A stretch of 64,000 bases of DNA from Mitsuaria sp. WAJ17 (GCF_014174515.1 NZ_JACJUG010000017.1:48782-112781); one strand, 5' to 3'. Positions 8,685 to 17,338 are shown, numbered from the stretch's first letter. The notes: generated from the letters alone by a model not told the origin. Made by a program: numbers and translations.

Positions 8685-10775
8685 TCATGCGGCTGCTCCG
8701 ATGATGGATCCGATGCGGATCGAGTGGGTCTCGGGAATCTCGCTGTGGCCCAGCACCTTGAGGCGCGGGGCGGCACGGCGCAGCAGTCGGGCCAGCGGTG
8801 CGCGGATCAGGTCCGGCACCAGCAGGCAGGCAGGCACGCCGCGGTCCTCCTGGGCCTGGCTCTGCTCGGCCGCACTGCGGGCGAGCGTGTCCGCCACGCC
8901 GGGGTCCAGGGCTGCGCCATGGGGGGAATTCAGGGCCTGCGTCACCAGGCGCTCCAGCTCGGGCTCCAGCGCGATCACGTCCAGTTCCTTCACGGGGCCA
9001 TAGATCTGCTGGACGATGGCCGGTGCGATGTGCACGCGGACGCGCCGGCCTAGCTCGATGGGATCGTTAGTGGCACCCGCGTTCTCTGCGATGGACTCGA
9101 CGATGGAGCGCATGTCGCGGATGTGCACGCCCTCCTCCAGCAGGAACTGGAGAACCTTTTGCAGTGTGGCGATGCCGACCATCTTGGGGATCACGTCTTC
9201 GATCAACTGGGGTTGCTGCTTGGTGAGGTGGTCCACAAGCTGCTGGGCCTCCACACGCCCCAGGAGACGGGCCGCGTGGACTTGCATCAAGTGTGAAAGA
9301 TGGGTGGCAATGACAGTCGAACAATCAACGACGGTAAACCCGGCCATTTGGGCCATTTCCCGCTGGCGCTCCTCGATCCAGGTGGCGGGCAGGCCGAAGG
9401 CGGGGTCGGTGGTGGAAGTGCCGATGAGCTTTTGCGTGGCATGGCCGGGGTTGATGGCGAGCCACATGCCGGGGTAGGCCTCGGCCTCGCCGATGACGGC
9501 GCCGCGCAGGATCAGGCGGTACTGGCTGGGGCGCAGCTCGAGGTTGTCTCGGATGTGAACGGCCGGTGGCAGGAAGCCCACCTCCTGCGCGAACTTGCGG
9601 CGCACGCCCTTGATGCGGGAGAGCAGGTCGCCTTCCTTGGTCTTGTCCACCAGGGTGATCAGGCGGTAGCCGACCTCCAATCCGAGCACGTCCACCGGCT
9701 GCAGGTCGTCCCAGCTGGCCTCGGCATTGGCTTCGGGCGGCGGCGGCGGCATCTGCTCGGCCTTGGCCGCCTGGGCCAGTTGTTCCTTGCGCTTGAGCCA
9801 CCAGGCCAGGTAGCCCAGGCCGGACGCGATCAACAGGAAGACCACATGCGGCATGCCCGGAATCAGACCCAGCATGCCAATGACGCCGGCGGTGATGGAC
9901 AGGCTCTTGGCCGAGCCGAAGACCTGGCGGCCGATCATGGTGCCGATGTCCTTGTCCTTGCCGACTCGCGACACGACCATGGCGGCAGCAACGGAGATCA
10001 GCAGGGCTGGCACCTGAGCCACCAGCGCATCGCCGACGGCCAGCAGGATGTAGGAATCAGCCGCCTGACTGGCTGACAGGCCGTGCTGGGCCACGCCAAT
10101 GATGAAGCCGCCGATGATGTTGATGAACAGGATCAGGATGCCCGCGACGGCATCGCCGCGCACGAACTTGCTCGCACCGTCCATGGAGCCGAAGAAGTCC
10201 GCTTCGTCACTGAGTTCGGCGCGGCGACGCTTGGCTTCCTTCTCGTCGATCAGGCCGGCGTTGAGGTCGGCATCGACGGCCATCTGCTTGCCGGGCATGG
10301 CATCCAGGGTGAAGCGGGCACCGACCTCAGCAATGCGCTCAGCGCCCTTGGTGACCACGATGAAATTGATCACCACGAGGATGGCGAACACGATCAGGCC
10401 GACGGCGAAGTTCCCGCCGATCAGGAAGTGGCCGAAGGACTCGATCACGCGGCCTGCGGCGCCCGTTCCGGTATGGCCCTGCAGCAGCACCACGCGAGTG
10501 GAGGCCACGTTCAGCGAAAGGCGCATCAGCGTGGTCAGCAGCAGCACCGTGGGAAAGGCGGCGAAGTCCAGCGGCTTCAGCATGTGGGCGGCCACCATCA
10601 TCACCATGACGGCCATCGCGATGTTGAAGGTGAACAGCAGGTCCAGCATGAAGGGCGGCAGGGGCAGCACCATCATGGACAGGATCATGATGATGGCGAT
10701 GGGCGCGCCCAGGGCACCGACGATCTGCGCGCGCGGGCCCAGCATGGCCTGCAGTTGAGCCATCAAGGCGTTCAT
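8685..10775 (-). CDS. flhA: Flagellar export gate protein FlhA
   Basis: 696 aa, the normal family length. The N-terminal half has about eight membrane helices (first: IAIIMILSMMVLPLPPFMLD) and the conserved FHIPEP-type block around LLTTLMRLSLNVASTR and GARFTLDAMPGKQMAVDADL; the C-terminal half is the soluble ring domain that docks chaperone-substrate complexes (EVGYRLITLVD, PAVHIRDNLEL). FlhA forms the nonameric inner-membrane export gate of the flagellar type III secretion system. Its ATG overlaps the flhB stop in an ATGA, so translation of the two is probably coupled. Confidence 0.98.
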   Translation of the reverse strand: MNALMAQLQAMLGPRAQIVGALGAPIAIIMILSMMVLPLPPFMLDLLFTFNIAMAVMVMMVAAHMLKPLDFAAFPTVLLLTTLMRLSLNVASTRVVLLQGHTGTGAAGRVIESFGHFLIGGNFAVGLIVFAILVVINFIVVTKGAERIAEVGARFTLDAMPGKQMAVDADLNAGLIDEKEAKRRRAELSDEADFFGSMDGASKFVRGDAVAGILILFINIIGGFIIGVAQHGLSASQAADSYILLAVGDALVAQVPALLISVAAAMVVSRVGKDKDIGTMIGRQVFGSAKSLSITAGVIGMLGLIPGMPHVVFLLIASGLGYLAWWLKRKEQLAQAAKAEQMPPPPPEANAEASWDDLQPVDVLGLEVGYRLITLVDKTKEGDLLSRIKGVRRKFAQEVGFLPPAVHIRDNLELRPSQYRLILRGAVIGEAEAYPGMWLAINPGHATQKLIGTSTTDPAFGLPATWIEERQREMAQMAGFTVVDCSTVIATHLSHLMQVHAARLLGRVEAQQLVDHLTKQQPQLIEDVIPKMVGIATLQKVLQFLLEEGVHIRDMRSIVESIAENAGATNDPIELGRRVRVHIAPAIVQQIYGPVKELDVIALEPELERLVTQALNSPHGAALDPGVADTLARSAAEQSQAQEDRGVPACLLVPDLIRAPLARLLRRAAPRLKVLGHSEIPETHSIRIGSIIGAAA

Positions 10776-11950
10776 GCCTCATCCTCCAGAAGATCGGCAT
10801 CGGCGGGGCGATGCGGCTTGTTGTGCGGATCCAGCTCGGGCGGCACCTGCGGATCCGGCATCTGCGCGGGTGCCTGCCCCTGGCCGGCCATGGCGGCCTT
10901 GAGCTGGTACACATAGGCCAGCACCTGAGCCACGGCGGCGAACAGGGCGGCGGGGATCTCGCGGTCCACCTCGGCATGCGCGTAGAGGGCGCGGGCCAGC
11001 ATGGGGGACTGCAGCACCGGCACCTTGGACTCCTTGGCCAGGTCGCGGATGCGAAAGGCCAGCAGATCGGTGCCCTTGGCCACGACCTTGGGCGCGGCCA
11101 TGCGGCCCTCTTCGTATTTGAGCGCCACGGCATAGTGGGTGGGATTCATCACCACCAGGTCGGCGGTGGGCACGGCGGCCATCATGCGGCGCTTGGCCAT
11201 CTCGCGCATGCGTGCCCGCATCTTGCCCTTCATCTCGAGGTTGCCCTCGATCTCCTTCATTTCCTGCTTGGCCTCTTCACGGCTCATGCGCAGGCGCTTG
11301 AGGTAGAGGTGGCGCTGCAGAGGAACGTCGATGACGGCGAACAGGGCCAGGGCCAGGCCCAGCAGGGCCAGACCTTGCATCAGCTGCTGGCCGGCATAGG
11401 CGATGGCGCCGGGCAGGGGCACGGACATGATGCCCACATAGGCCGAAATGCGGTCGCGCAGCACCATGGCCCCGACGCCGCCCAGCATCAGGGCCAGCAG
11501 CACAGCCTTGAGCGCCTGGCCCAGCTGCTGCCACTGGAACAGGCGTGCCAGGCCTTGCAGGGGGTTGAGGTGCTCGAAGCGCGGCGTGAGGGGCTTGAGC
11601 GTCCAGTTCCAGCCGCCGGCCGCCACATTGGCGGCCACGGCGACCAGCATCAGCAGGCCGCAAAAGGGCAGCAGGACCATCAGCGCCTGCAGGGTCAACT
11701 CGCCCAGGCGCTCCCCCATGAAGCCGGGGCGCTGCAGCAGCTGCGCGTCGAAGTGCAGCCCGTGCTGGATCATCTTCTGCAGCCAGTCCAGGGCCCGGGG
11801 CGCACTGGCGGACATCAGGACGCCACCGCTGACCAGCATCGCGAAATGCGGCAGGTCGCGTGAACGCGGCAGCTGACCCTCGGCCCGAGATCGTTGGATC
11901 TTCTTGGCCGATGCCGGTAAGTTGCGGTCCTGTGCGTCTTGGTCTGCCAT
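10772..11950 (-). CDS. flhB: Flagellar export switch protein FlhB
   Basis: 392 aa. Four membrane helices precede a cytoplasmic domain with the autocleavage motif NPTH at residues 269-272, the same numbering as in Salmonella. Cleavage between Asn and Pro switches export from rod/hook to filament substrates when FliK signals hook length. The C-terminus has an extra Pro/Asp-rich tail ending in a run of acidic residues. First gene of flhB-flhA-flhF-flhG-like-fliA-chemoreceptor-like; a sigma-28-like box lies 43 bases upstream of the start codon. Confidence 0.98.
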   Translation of the reverse strand: MADQDAQDRNLPASAKKIQRSRAEGQLPRSRDLPHFAMLVSGGVLMSASAPRALDWLQKMIQHGLHFDAQLLQRPGFMGERLGELTLQALMVLLPFCGLLMLVAVAANVAAGGWNWTLKPLTPRFEHLNPLQGLARLFQWQQLGQALKAVLLALMLGGVGAMVLRDRISAYVGIMSVPLPGAIAYAGQQLMQGLALLGLALALFAVIDVPLQRHLYLKRLRMSREEAKQEMKEIEGNLEMKGKMRARMREMAKRRMMAAVPTADLVVMNPTHYAVALKYEEGRMAAPKVVAKGTDLLAFRIRDLAKESKVPVLQSPMLARALYAHAEVDREIPAALFAAVAQVLAYVYQLKAAMAGQGQAPAQMPDPQVPPELDPHNKPHRPADADLLEDEA

Positions 11951-11992
11951 GGCGTGATGCCACCGGACGGGACGGTCCGGGGGATGGCGACA

Positions 11993-12020
11993 TTCTTGGC
12001 CGGGGGGCGGGGAAACTTAA
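11993..12020 (-). promoter_or_regulatory. Candidate FliA (sigma-28) promoter of the flhB operon
   Basis: On the minus strand TTAAGTTT (12020-12013), a 12-base spacer, then GCCAAGAA (12000-11993). It matches the sigma-28 pattern TAAAGTTT/GCCGATAA at 7 of 8 and 6 of 8 positions. It would make fliA partly self-driven. A class II FlhDC-dependent promoter may also be present but is not recognisable. Confidence 0.55.
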
Positions 12021-12071
12021 GCCGGATAAGCGGGGGGAAATGGGCGGTCATTCCGACCGCGCCGGCCCAGA

Positions 12072-12108
12072 AACAAAAAGCCCGCCGGTGCATTGCACAC
12101 AGCGGGCT
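12072..12108 (-). terminator. Rho-independent terminator after cheZ
   Basis: Reading leftward, AGCCCGC (12108-12102) pairs with GCGGGCT (12085-12079) around a 16-base loop, followed by TTTTGTTT. It lies 58 bases past the cheZ stop and closes the motA-motB-cheY-cheZ unit before the flhB promoter. Confidence 0.85.
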
Positions 12109-12165
12109 GTGGAAGGCCCGGCAAACGTGCCCGGGCCGGAGGACAACAAAGGGTCAGTGCAAGGA

Positions 12166-12801
12166 TCAGAAGCCCAGGCTGGCCAGCAGGTCATCGACCT
12201 CGCTCTGGTTGGCCACGACATCGGTGCGGCCTTCCGGATTGACCACCGGGCCTTGCAGGATGTTGGGATCGACCTTCTCGCGCTGCTCGGGCGGCACCAC
12301 CTGCACAAGCAGCTTGACCAGGCTGTCTTCCAGGTCGTTGGCCAGCGTCACCACTTTGGCGACCACCTGGCCGGTCAGATCGTGGAAGTCCTGGGACAGC
12401 ATGATGTCCGTCAGGTGCTGATCGATGTGGGCCGTGGAGTCCTCGACCTGCTTGACGAAGTTGAAGACTGCGCCCGAGGCCACGGCCTTGACCGGATCCG
12501 CCGTGATGGCCTTGGCCATCTCCGCTGTCGCGGCCGAGATCTTGGCGTGCTCGCTCTTGGCCTGGTCCACCGAGTTCAGCACCTTGTTGGCGGCCTCGGC
12601 GGTCTTGTTGGCGATATAGGTGAGGCGGCTGCGCGCGTCGGGCAGGCCGTCGGTGGCGGTCTGGAGCTTGGGCATCACGCCCAGCTGCTGCATGGTGTCA
12701 TGCAGCACCCGGGTGATGGTCCCCAGCTGCTGGAACACCTCCGGCGAGACCATCAGGGGGTCGGTACCTGCGCCCAGCTTGGTGAAATCTTCGGCTTTCA
12801 T
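12166..12801 (-). CDS. cheZ: CheY-phosphate phosphatase CheZ
   Basis: 211 aa. ATG at 12801 follows GAGGGAGAAGG; a TTG five codons upstream is less likely. The long helical hairpin carries the catalytic Asp141 and Gln145 in SQDFHDLTGQVVAKV, and the C-terminal CheY-binding tail reads EVDDLLASLGF. CheZ speeds dephosphorylation of CheY in the cytoplasm and so ends the turning signal. It follows cheY by 11 bases. Confidence 0.97.
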   Translation of the reverse strand: MKAEDFTKLGAGTDPLMVSPEVFQQLGTITRVLHDTMQQLGVMPKLQTATDGLPDARSRLTYIANKTAEAANKVLNSVDQAKSEHAKISAATAEMAKAITADPVKAVASGAVFNFVKQVEDSTAHIDQHLTDIMLSQDFHDLTGQVVAKVVTLANDLEDSLVKLLVQVVPPEQREKVDPNILQGPVVNPEGRTDVVANQSEVDDLLASLGF

Positions 12802-12812
12802 GGCCTTCTCCC

Positions 12813-13205
12813 TCAAGCGGCCGCGGCCAGCTTCTGCATGATCTTCTGCACCTTCTCTTCCAGCGTCGCCTTGGTGAAGGGCTTGACGATGTAGCCGGCA
12901 GCGCCGCTCTGGGCGGCCAGCACGATGTCTTCCTTGCGCGCTTCGGCGGTCACCATCAGCACCGGCAGGTGCTTCAGCGAGGCGTCTTCCTTGATGGCCT
13001 TGAGCAGTTCGAAGCCCGTCATGTTGGGCATGTTGATGTCGCTCACCACAAAGTCGAACTTGCCGTTCTTCAGCATGTTCAGGGCCTCGACGCCATCCTC
13101 CGCCTCTTCGGCATTGTTGTAGCCGATCTCCTTCAGCAGACCGCGCACGATGCGGCGCATGGTCGAGAAGTCATCGACGATCAAAAATTTCATGTCAGTG
13201 CTCAT
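12813..13205 (-). CDS. cheY: Chemotaxis response regulator CheY (copy 1, with motAB)
   Basis: 130 aa single receiver domain. Acidic pocket Asp11/Asp12, phospho-acceptor Asp56, switch residues Thr86 and Tyr105, and Lys108 are all present ([30 protein letters not shown]), as in enteric CheY. Phosphorylated by CheA, it binds FliM to change motor rotation. It is cotranscribed with its phosphatase cheZ and with motAB rather than with cheA, which has its own cheY at 44233. Confidence 0.97.
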   Translation of the reverse strand: MSTDMKFLIVDDFSTMRRIVRGLLKEIGYNNAEEAEDGVEALNMLKNGKFDFVVSDINMPNMTGFELLKAIKEDASLKHLPVLMVTAEARKEDIVLAAQSGAAGYIVKPFTKATLEEKVQKIMQKLAAAA

Positions 13206-13309
13206 GGCGTTCCTCGCAAGGGGCTTGAGGGCTGGTCGAACCTGGTTCCTGCAGCTGGCCTGGCCTGCGTGGGGGCGGGCCTGCTGCGACGGGACGTTTC
13301 AACGCTTCT

Positions 13310-14236
13310 TTACGGTTTCTCGGCCGCTGATGCTGGATTGTCGGCCGGTTCGTCCTCGTTGTCCGGCAGATTTTTCAGCACAGCGTCTTCCGCATCACGG
13401 TTCATCACGATGATGCTGATCCGGCGGTTGATCGGGCTTCGGGGATCGTCGGGCTCCAGCAGCTTGCTGGCCGCCAGGCCCTGCACACGCAGCACCCGCG
13501 ACTCCGGCAATCCCCCGGACAGCAACTCCCGCCGGGAAGCATTGGCGCGGTCCGCCGACAGTTCCCAGTTGCTGTATCCCCGCTCGCCCCCCGAGAAGGG
13601 CTGTGCGTCAGTATGCCCCTCCAGCGTCAGGCGGTTGGGCACCTCCGCGAGGACGGCGCCAAGTTCGCGAAGTAGTTCTCGCATATAGGGTTTGACCACG
13701 GCGCTGCCGCTGTCAAACATGGGACGGTTGTTCTCATCGACGATCTGGATGCGCAGGCCCTCCCGTGTCATTTCGAGACGGATCTGCCCCCCCAGTGATG
13801 CCAGCGAGGGGTTGTTGGCCAGCACTTCCTTGATCTTGTCCTTGAGCTCCTGCAGGCGGGTGCGCTCGGCACGGCGCTGCTCCTCCTTCAGGGCGCGCAG
13901 GTTGATGGTGTGGCGCGGGGCATCGACGTCACCGGCCTTGACCTGGCCGGTCTGTCGGGTCAGGTCTTGCCCCCCGCCCTTGATCACGTGCGAGGAATCG
14001 CCCGAACCAGAGCCGCCGCTCAGGGCCACCTTCAGCGGCGAGGAGAAGTAGTCGGCGATGCCTTTCTTGTCGCCCTCAGTCGTGGAGCCCAGCAGCCACA
14101 TCAGCAGGAAGAAGGCCATCATGGCCGTCACGAAGTCGGCGTAGGCGATCTTCCAGGCGCCACCATGGGCGCCATGGCCGCCTTTCTTGATCTTCTTGAT
14201 GATGATGGGCTGAAGTTTCTTGGCGTCACCGGCCAT
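13310..14236 (-). CDS. motB: Flagellar stator protein MotB
   Basis: 308 aa. One N-terminal membrane helix carries the proton-channel Asp34 (AYADFVTAMMAFFLLMWLL); a plug/linker follows; the OmpA-like peptidoglycan-binding domain includes LTLEGHTDAQPF, NWELSADRANASRREL and NRRISIIVM. It forms the proton-driven stator with MotA. It starts 45 bases after the motA stop. The tail after the OmpA domain is acidic and of low complexity. Confidence 0.98.
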   Translation of the reverse strand: MAGDAKKLQPIIIKKIKKGGHGAHGGAWKIAYADFVTAMMAFFLLMWLLGSTTEGDKKGIADYFSSPLKVALSGGSGSGDSSHVIKGGGQDLTRQTGQVKAGDVDAPRHTINLRALKEEQRRAERTRLQELKDKIKEVLANNPSLASLGGQIRLEMTREGLRIQIVDENNRPMFDSGSAVVKPYMRELLRELGAVLAEVPNRLTLEGHTDAQPFSGGERGYSNWELSADRANASRRELLSGGLPESRVLRVQGLAASKLLEPDDPRSPINRRISIIVMNRDAEDAVLKNLPDNEDEPADNPASAAEKP

Positions 14237-14281
14237 GGTGCTGCCCTCCCCTGGCGTTGGCAGGCATCGAGGAACTCAGCC

Positions 14282-15142
14282 TCATTTCTTGCCCTTCACG
14301 TGGCTCTCGAGCTCGGTGAAGCTGGGGCGGTCCCCCGAATACAGCACCTTGCGGCCGAACTCGATGGCCACCTGCGGCGCATAACCCTGCATGCTGGCCA
14401 GCAGGGTGGTCTTGATGCACTGCAACTCCTTGCCGGCGTCCTCCACCTTCTGCTCCAGCAGGCCGGCCAGCGGCTCCGCGAAACCGTAGGCCAGCAGAAT
14501 GCCCAGGAAGGTACCGACCAGGGCCGAGCCGATCATGCCGCCCAGCACCGCCGGGGGCTGGCCCACCGAGCCCATGGTGTTCACCACACCCAGCACAGCG
14601 GCCACGATGCCGAAGGCCGGCAGGCCGCCCGCCAAGCGAGTCAGGGCCGCGACGGCGGCATGCTCTTCCTGGTGGTGAGTCTCGATCTCGGCATCCATCA
14701 GGGACTCGATCTCATGGGCATTGAGATTGCCCGAGACCATCATGCGCAGATAGTCGGTGATGAACTCGGTCACGTGGTGGTCGTTGCCCACGGTGGGGTA
14801 CTTCTGGAACAGCGGCGAGTTGTGAGGGTCCTCGACGTCCTTCTCGATGGACATCAGGCCCTCCTTGCGGGCCTTCTGGAGGATGTCGTACATGAGGGCC
14901 AACAGCTCCATATAGCGGGCCTTGCTGAACTTGCTTCCCTTGAAGCACATGCCCAGGCCCTTCATGGCGCCCTTGACCACCTTCATCTGGTTGTTGGCCA
15001 GGAAGGCGCCGAAGGCGGCCCCGAAGATGGTGATGAACTCGAAGGGCAGTGCATGCAGCACGACGCCGATATTGCCCCCGTGCGCGATGAATACGCCGAA
15101 GATGCAACCCATGGCGATGAGCCAGCCGACGATGACGAACAT
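14282..15142 (-). CDS. motA: Flagellar stator protein MotA
   Basis: 286 aa with four membrane helices in the MotA arrangement: two at the N-terminus (GWLIAMGCIFGVFIA; FEFITIFGAAFGAFLA), a charged cytoplasmic loop with KARKEGLMSIEKD that meets FliG, then AFGIVAAVLGVVNTMG and a fourth around MIGSALVGTFLGILLAYGF. The length matches enteric MotA. First gene of the unit and preceded by the best sigma-28 box in the window. Confidence 0.98.
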   Translation of the reverse strand: MFVIVGWLIAMGCIFGVFIAHGGNIGVVLHALPFEFITIFGAAFGAFLANNQMKVVKGAMKGLGMCFKGSKFSKARYMELLALMYDILQKARKEGLMSIEKDVEDPHNSPLFQKYPTVGNDHHVTEFITDYLRMMVSGNLNAHEIESLMDAEIETHHQEEHAAVAALTRLAGGLPAFGIVAAVLGVVNTMGSVGQPPAVLGGMIGSALVGTFLGILLAYGFAEPLAGLLEQKVEDAGKELQCIKTTLLASMQGYAPQVAIEFGRKVLYSGDRPSFTELESHVKGKK

Positions 15143-15172
15143 GGTGTGTGAATGCTGCTGTGTCTGAAGCCC

Positions 15173-15199
15173 TTATCGGCCATGCGCCCGGGCTCTTGA
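15173..15199 (-). promoter_or_regulatory. FliA (sigma-28) promoter of motA-motB-cheY-cheZ
   Basis: Minus strand TCAAGAGC (15199-15192), 11-base spacer, GCCGATAA (15180-15173). The -10 element is identical to the enteric sigma-28 consensus, and the -35 begins TCAAG as in other betaproteobacterial and pseudomonad sites. It lies 31 bases upstream of the motA start. Confidence 0.85.
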
Positions 15200-15266
15200 G
15201 CGAGGCCGGTGCACCATCTCCCCGGCGAACCGCCAACAGGAGACGGCCTCGGCTGATGACAGGGGC

Positions 15267-16061
15267 TCAGAAACGATAGACATGAATGGAATGGCGCCCC
15301 GTGAGGGGCTGGGTCAGTATGGCAGGCGTGCCCGGCAGCGGAAAGTCCAGACTGATCAGCCAGGCACCGGACTCAAGTTCTGAACGCGCCTTGGCCTGCG
15401 CATGCGCCATGCTTTCCGGCCGCTGGAAAAGGTAGACCAACTGGTAGCCCACCCAGGGATGGGCCCACATATCGCCGCGCGAAACCCTGGCCCAGGGATG
15501 GCGCAGCCGGCAGGCCCAGGCCAGCAGGGGGCTCCACTCCACGCCATGGATCTCTGCGGCGGGGAAACAACGGTGCAGCTCACGCAAGCCCGCGCCCAGG
15601 CCGCAGCCGGCATCGAGGATGCGAGCCTGGGGCGGCAGTTCGACATGGGCTGCCAGGGACGCCAGCGCGCCGGCAGGCGTCGGGAACAGAGGGGCATCAC
15701 GCCAGGTGCTGCGCGGGTACATCAGGACCAGCAAGCCCATGGGCAGCAGCCAGCACCAGGCCGGCAGGCCGGCCAGCCCCTGGTGCAGCAGCAAGGAGGC
15801 GGCAAAGCCACCCAGCACCATGAAGCGGCGCCAGCGACGCTCGTGCAGCCAGGCCAGGCCCGCGACCGGCAGCAGCGCGCCCACCAGGGCCCACAGCGGC
15901 CCCAGCGGCTGAAGCACCGCCAACAGCAGCCAGCCCAGCAGCCAGCACAGAAACGCCGACGCCGGCCACAGCCGGCGGGCCCAGTGGCAAGCCGCCGGCA
16001 GCGCCTGCTCGGCGCCCGGCGGCGTGTTCAGGGCAGATTCCGCAGCCGATGGTTCCTGCAT
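15267..16061 (-). CDS. Membrane-anchored class I SAM-dependent methyltransferase
   Basis: 264 aa from MQEPSAAESAL; longer reading would overlap flhC. The N-terminal half (about residues 20-115) has roughly four hydrophobic segments, for example FLCWLLGWLLLAVLQPLGPL and WCWLLPMGLLVLMYP. The C-terminal half is a Rossmann methyltransferase with motif I ILDAGCGLGAG, the acidic residue in IHGVEWSPLLAWA and a later LVYLFQRPESM strand. The substrate is unknown. It starts 17 bases after the flhC stop, so it is probably in the flhDC transcript; a similar gene follows flhDC in some other Burkholderiales (from memory, not verified). It could act on flagellin, lipid or a small molecule; the sequence does not say. 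Confidence 0.82.
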   Translation of the reverse strand: MQEPSAAESALNTPPGAEQALPAACHWARRLWPASAFLCWLLGWLLLAVLQPLGPLWALVGALLPVAGLAWLHERRWRRFMVLGGFAASLLLHQGLAGLPAWCWLLPMGLLVLMYPRSTWRDAPLFPTPAGALASLAAHVELPPQARILDAGCGLGAGLRELHRCFPAAEIHGVEWSPLLAWACRLRHPWARVSRGDMWAHPWVGYQLVYLFQRPESMAHAQAKARSELESGAWLISLDFPLPGTPAILTQPLTGRHSIHVYRF

Positions 16062-16078
16062 CACTACCCTGCCCTGGC

Positions 16079-16615
16079 TCAGTGCATTTGGATCGCGCCC
16101 TGCGCGCGGCCCTTGCCGGCGCGGGCTGGCGGATTGCACAGGCCGCAGACGTAATGGCGCGAGATCTCGTGCGGATGCGTGACGAAGTGACCGCCGCACT
16201 TGCAGCACTTGGTCATGGTCAGCATGCCGTTGTCCACAAACTTCACCAGGCGCCAGGCACGCGTCACCGACAGCAGCGGCTCCAGGCCCTGTGCCTGCAC
16301 CTGCTCCAGGTAGAGCTGGTAGGCCTTGATGACCGTGTCGATCTCGTCGATCTCGGCCACCTTGTTCAGATACTCATGCACATTGAGGAACAGCGAGGCA
16401 TGGATATTGGGCTGCCAAGTCATGAACCAGTCTGTCGAGAAAGGCAATTGGCCCTTGGACGGCGACTTGCCGGAGACTTCCTTGTACAGGCGCAGCAGTC
16501 GTTCATAGGACAGGTCCGTTTCCGATTCGAGCACCTGCAGGCGGGCCCCCAACTGGATCAGGGTAACGGCACGCTCGATCTGGCGGGCTTCGGTCAGGAT
16601 GGACTTGCTGCGCAT
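16079..16615 (-). CDS. flhC: Flagellar master regulator subunit FlhC
   Basis: 178 aa. The four zinc ligands are at Cys137, Cys140, Cys157 and Cys160 (KCCKCGGHF, YVCGLC), with the same numbering as E. coli FlhC. The N-terminus (AVTLIQLGARLQVLESETDL) and the WF-rich centre fit the family. With FlhD it forms the FlhD4C2 activator of class II flagellar genes. It is separated from flhD by 207 bases containing stem-loops, far more than the short gap usual in enterics. Confidence 0.97.
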   Translation of the reverse strand: MRSKSILTEARQIERAVTLIQLGARLQVLESETDLSYERLLRLYKEVSGKSPSKGQLPFSTDWFMTWQPNIHASLFLNVHEYLNKVAEIDEIDTVIKAYQLYLEQVQAQGLEPLLSVTRAWRLVKFVDNGMLTMTKCCKCGGHFVTHPHEISRHYVCGLCNPPARAGKGRAQGAIQMH

Positions 16616-16658
16616 GGTAGGTCTCCAGTCTATTCAAACTACTCGGTTCATCTAGGCT

Positions 16659-16693
16659 GCAGTTCGATCCCGCCCACGGCGGGCTCGAACTGC
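16659..16693. repeat. Inverted repeat A in the flhD-flhC gap
   Basis: Outer stem GCAGTTCGA / TCGAACTGC, one T/C mismatch, inner stem CCCGCC / GGCGGG, and a three-base loop. It has the same plan as the repeat at 16737-16774. In the flhDC transcript it would fold just upstream of flhC. Confidence 0.85.
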
Positions 16694-16736
16694 GTATTGA
16701 ATGGGCCGGCGCCGGGCCGCCCCAAGCCGGCCCCCT

Positions 16737-16774
16737 TGCAGTTCATATCCGCCCCAAGGCGGCTATGAACTGCA
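16737..16774. repeat. Inverted repeat B in the flhD-flhC gap
   Basis: Outer stem TGCAGTTCATA / TATGAACTGCA, the same T/C mismatch as repeat A, inner stem CCGCC / GGCGG, loop CCAA. Sharing GCAGTTC/GAACTGC and the mismatch with repeat A suggests that both are copies of one element. Confidence 0.85.
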
Positions 16775-16788
16775 CCCCCTCGGGGGGT

Positions 16789-16810
16789 GGTCGCCCGTAC
16801 CCGGGCGACC
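16789..16810. repeat. Third stem-loop after flhD
   Basis: GGTCGCCCG (16789-16797) pairs with CGGGCGACC (16802-16810) around a four-base loop, 12 bases past the flhD stop. There is no T-run on either side, so it is more likely an mRNA-stabilising or processing structure than a terminator. Confidence 0.7.
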
Positions 16811-16822
16811 GGGGGCCCCATG

Positions 16823-17146
16823 TCATGCGGCTTCCTGGTGACGGCCGGCCAGCAGGATGGACGCATGCAGGCGGGACACATGGTCATTGGCAGCGGGCTT
16901 GCCATGACTGGTCAGCAGGCCCCACACCAGGTCGTCGTCCATGCGGAAGCGGCACAGCAGGGTGTTGCCAGAGGAGATCTTCATGATCTGGGCCGGGGTC
17001 AGGGTGGCGATCAGCGTCGCGGTCTCTTCCGAGATGCCCAGGCGGAACAGCGCCTGCTCGCGGTCGGTACGGATCAGGCTCTGGGCCAGCATCAGGTACG
17101 ACAGATTGGCTTCACGGATCTCGGTGAGGATTTGATCGGCGTTCAT
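16823..17146 (-). CDS. flhD: Flagellar master regulator subunit FlhD
   Basis: 107 aa. The core ILTEIREANLSYLMLAQSLI and the disulfide Cys65 (TLLCRFR) match FlhD; the C-terminal extension HVSRLHASILLAG is typical of betaproteobacteria. It partners FlhC in the class I activator. The 5' flank (17147-17304) is richer in A and T than its surroundings and presumably holds the flhDC promoter and operators, but I cannot place a convincing -35/-10 pair. Confidence 0.95.
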   Translation of the reverse strand: MNADQILTEIREANLSYLMLAQSLIRTDREQALFRLGISEETATLIATLTPAQIMKISSGNTLLCRFRMDDDLVWGLLTSHGKPAANDHVSRLHASILLAGRHQEAA

Positions 17147-17304
17147 GTCGGGCTCCTGTATGTCGCTTCAATTGCGTGTCAACGTGAGACGAATTGTGAA
17201 GAGCACAACAGGAACGAAACATCAGCCCATTTCCGTCGATGAAGTCCCGGAAATTCGCAAGCTCTTGTCAGGCAAATTCCTACAAGGCTGTCCGCCGCCC
17301 CAAA

Positions 17305-17338
17305 GAGAAAAGGCCTGCTGCGGGGGGCAGAAGGCCTC
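17305..17338 (-). terminator. Terminator after the TPR-like gene
   Basis: Reading leftward, AGGCCTT-CTGC pairs with GCAG-C-AGGCCT around CCCCC, followed by TTTCTCTTTG. It separates the TPR gene from the flhD promoter region. Confidence 0.75.
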
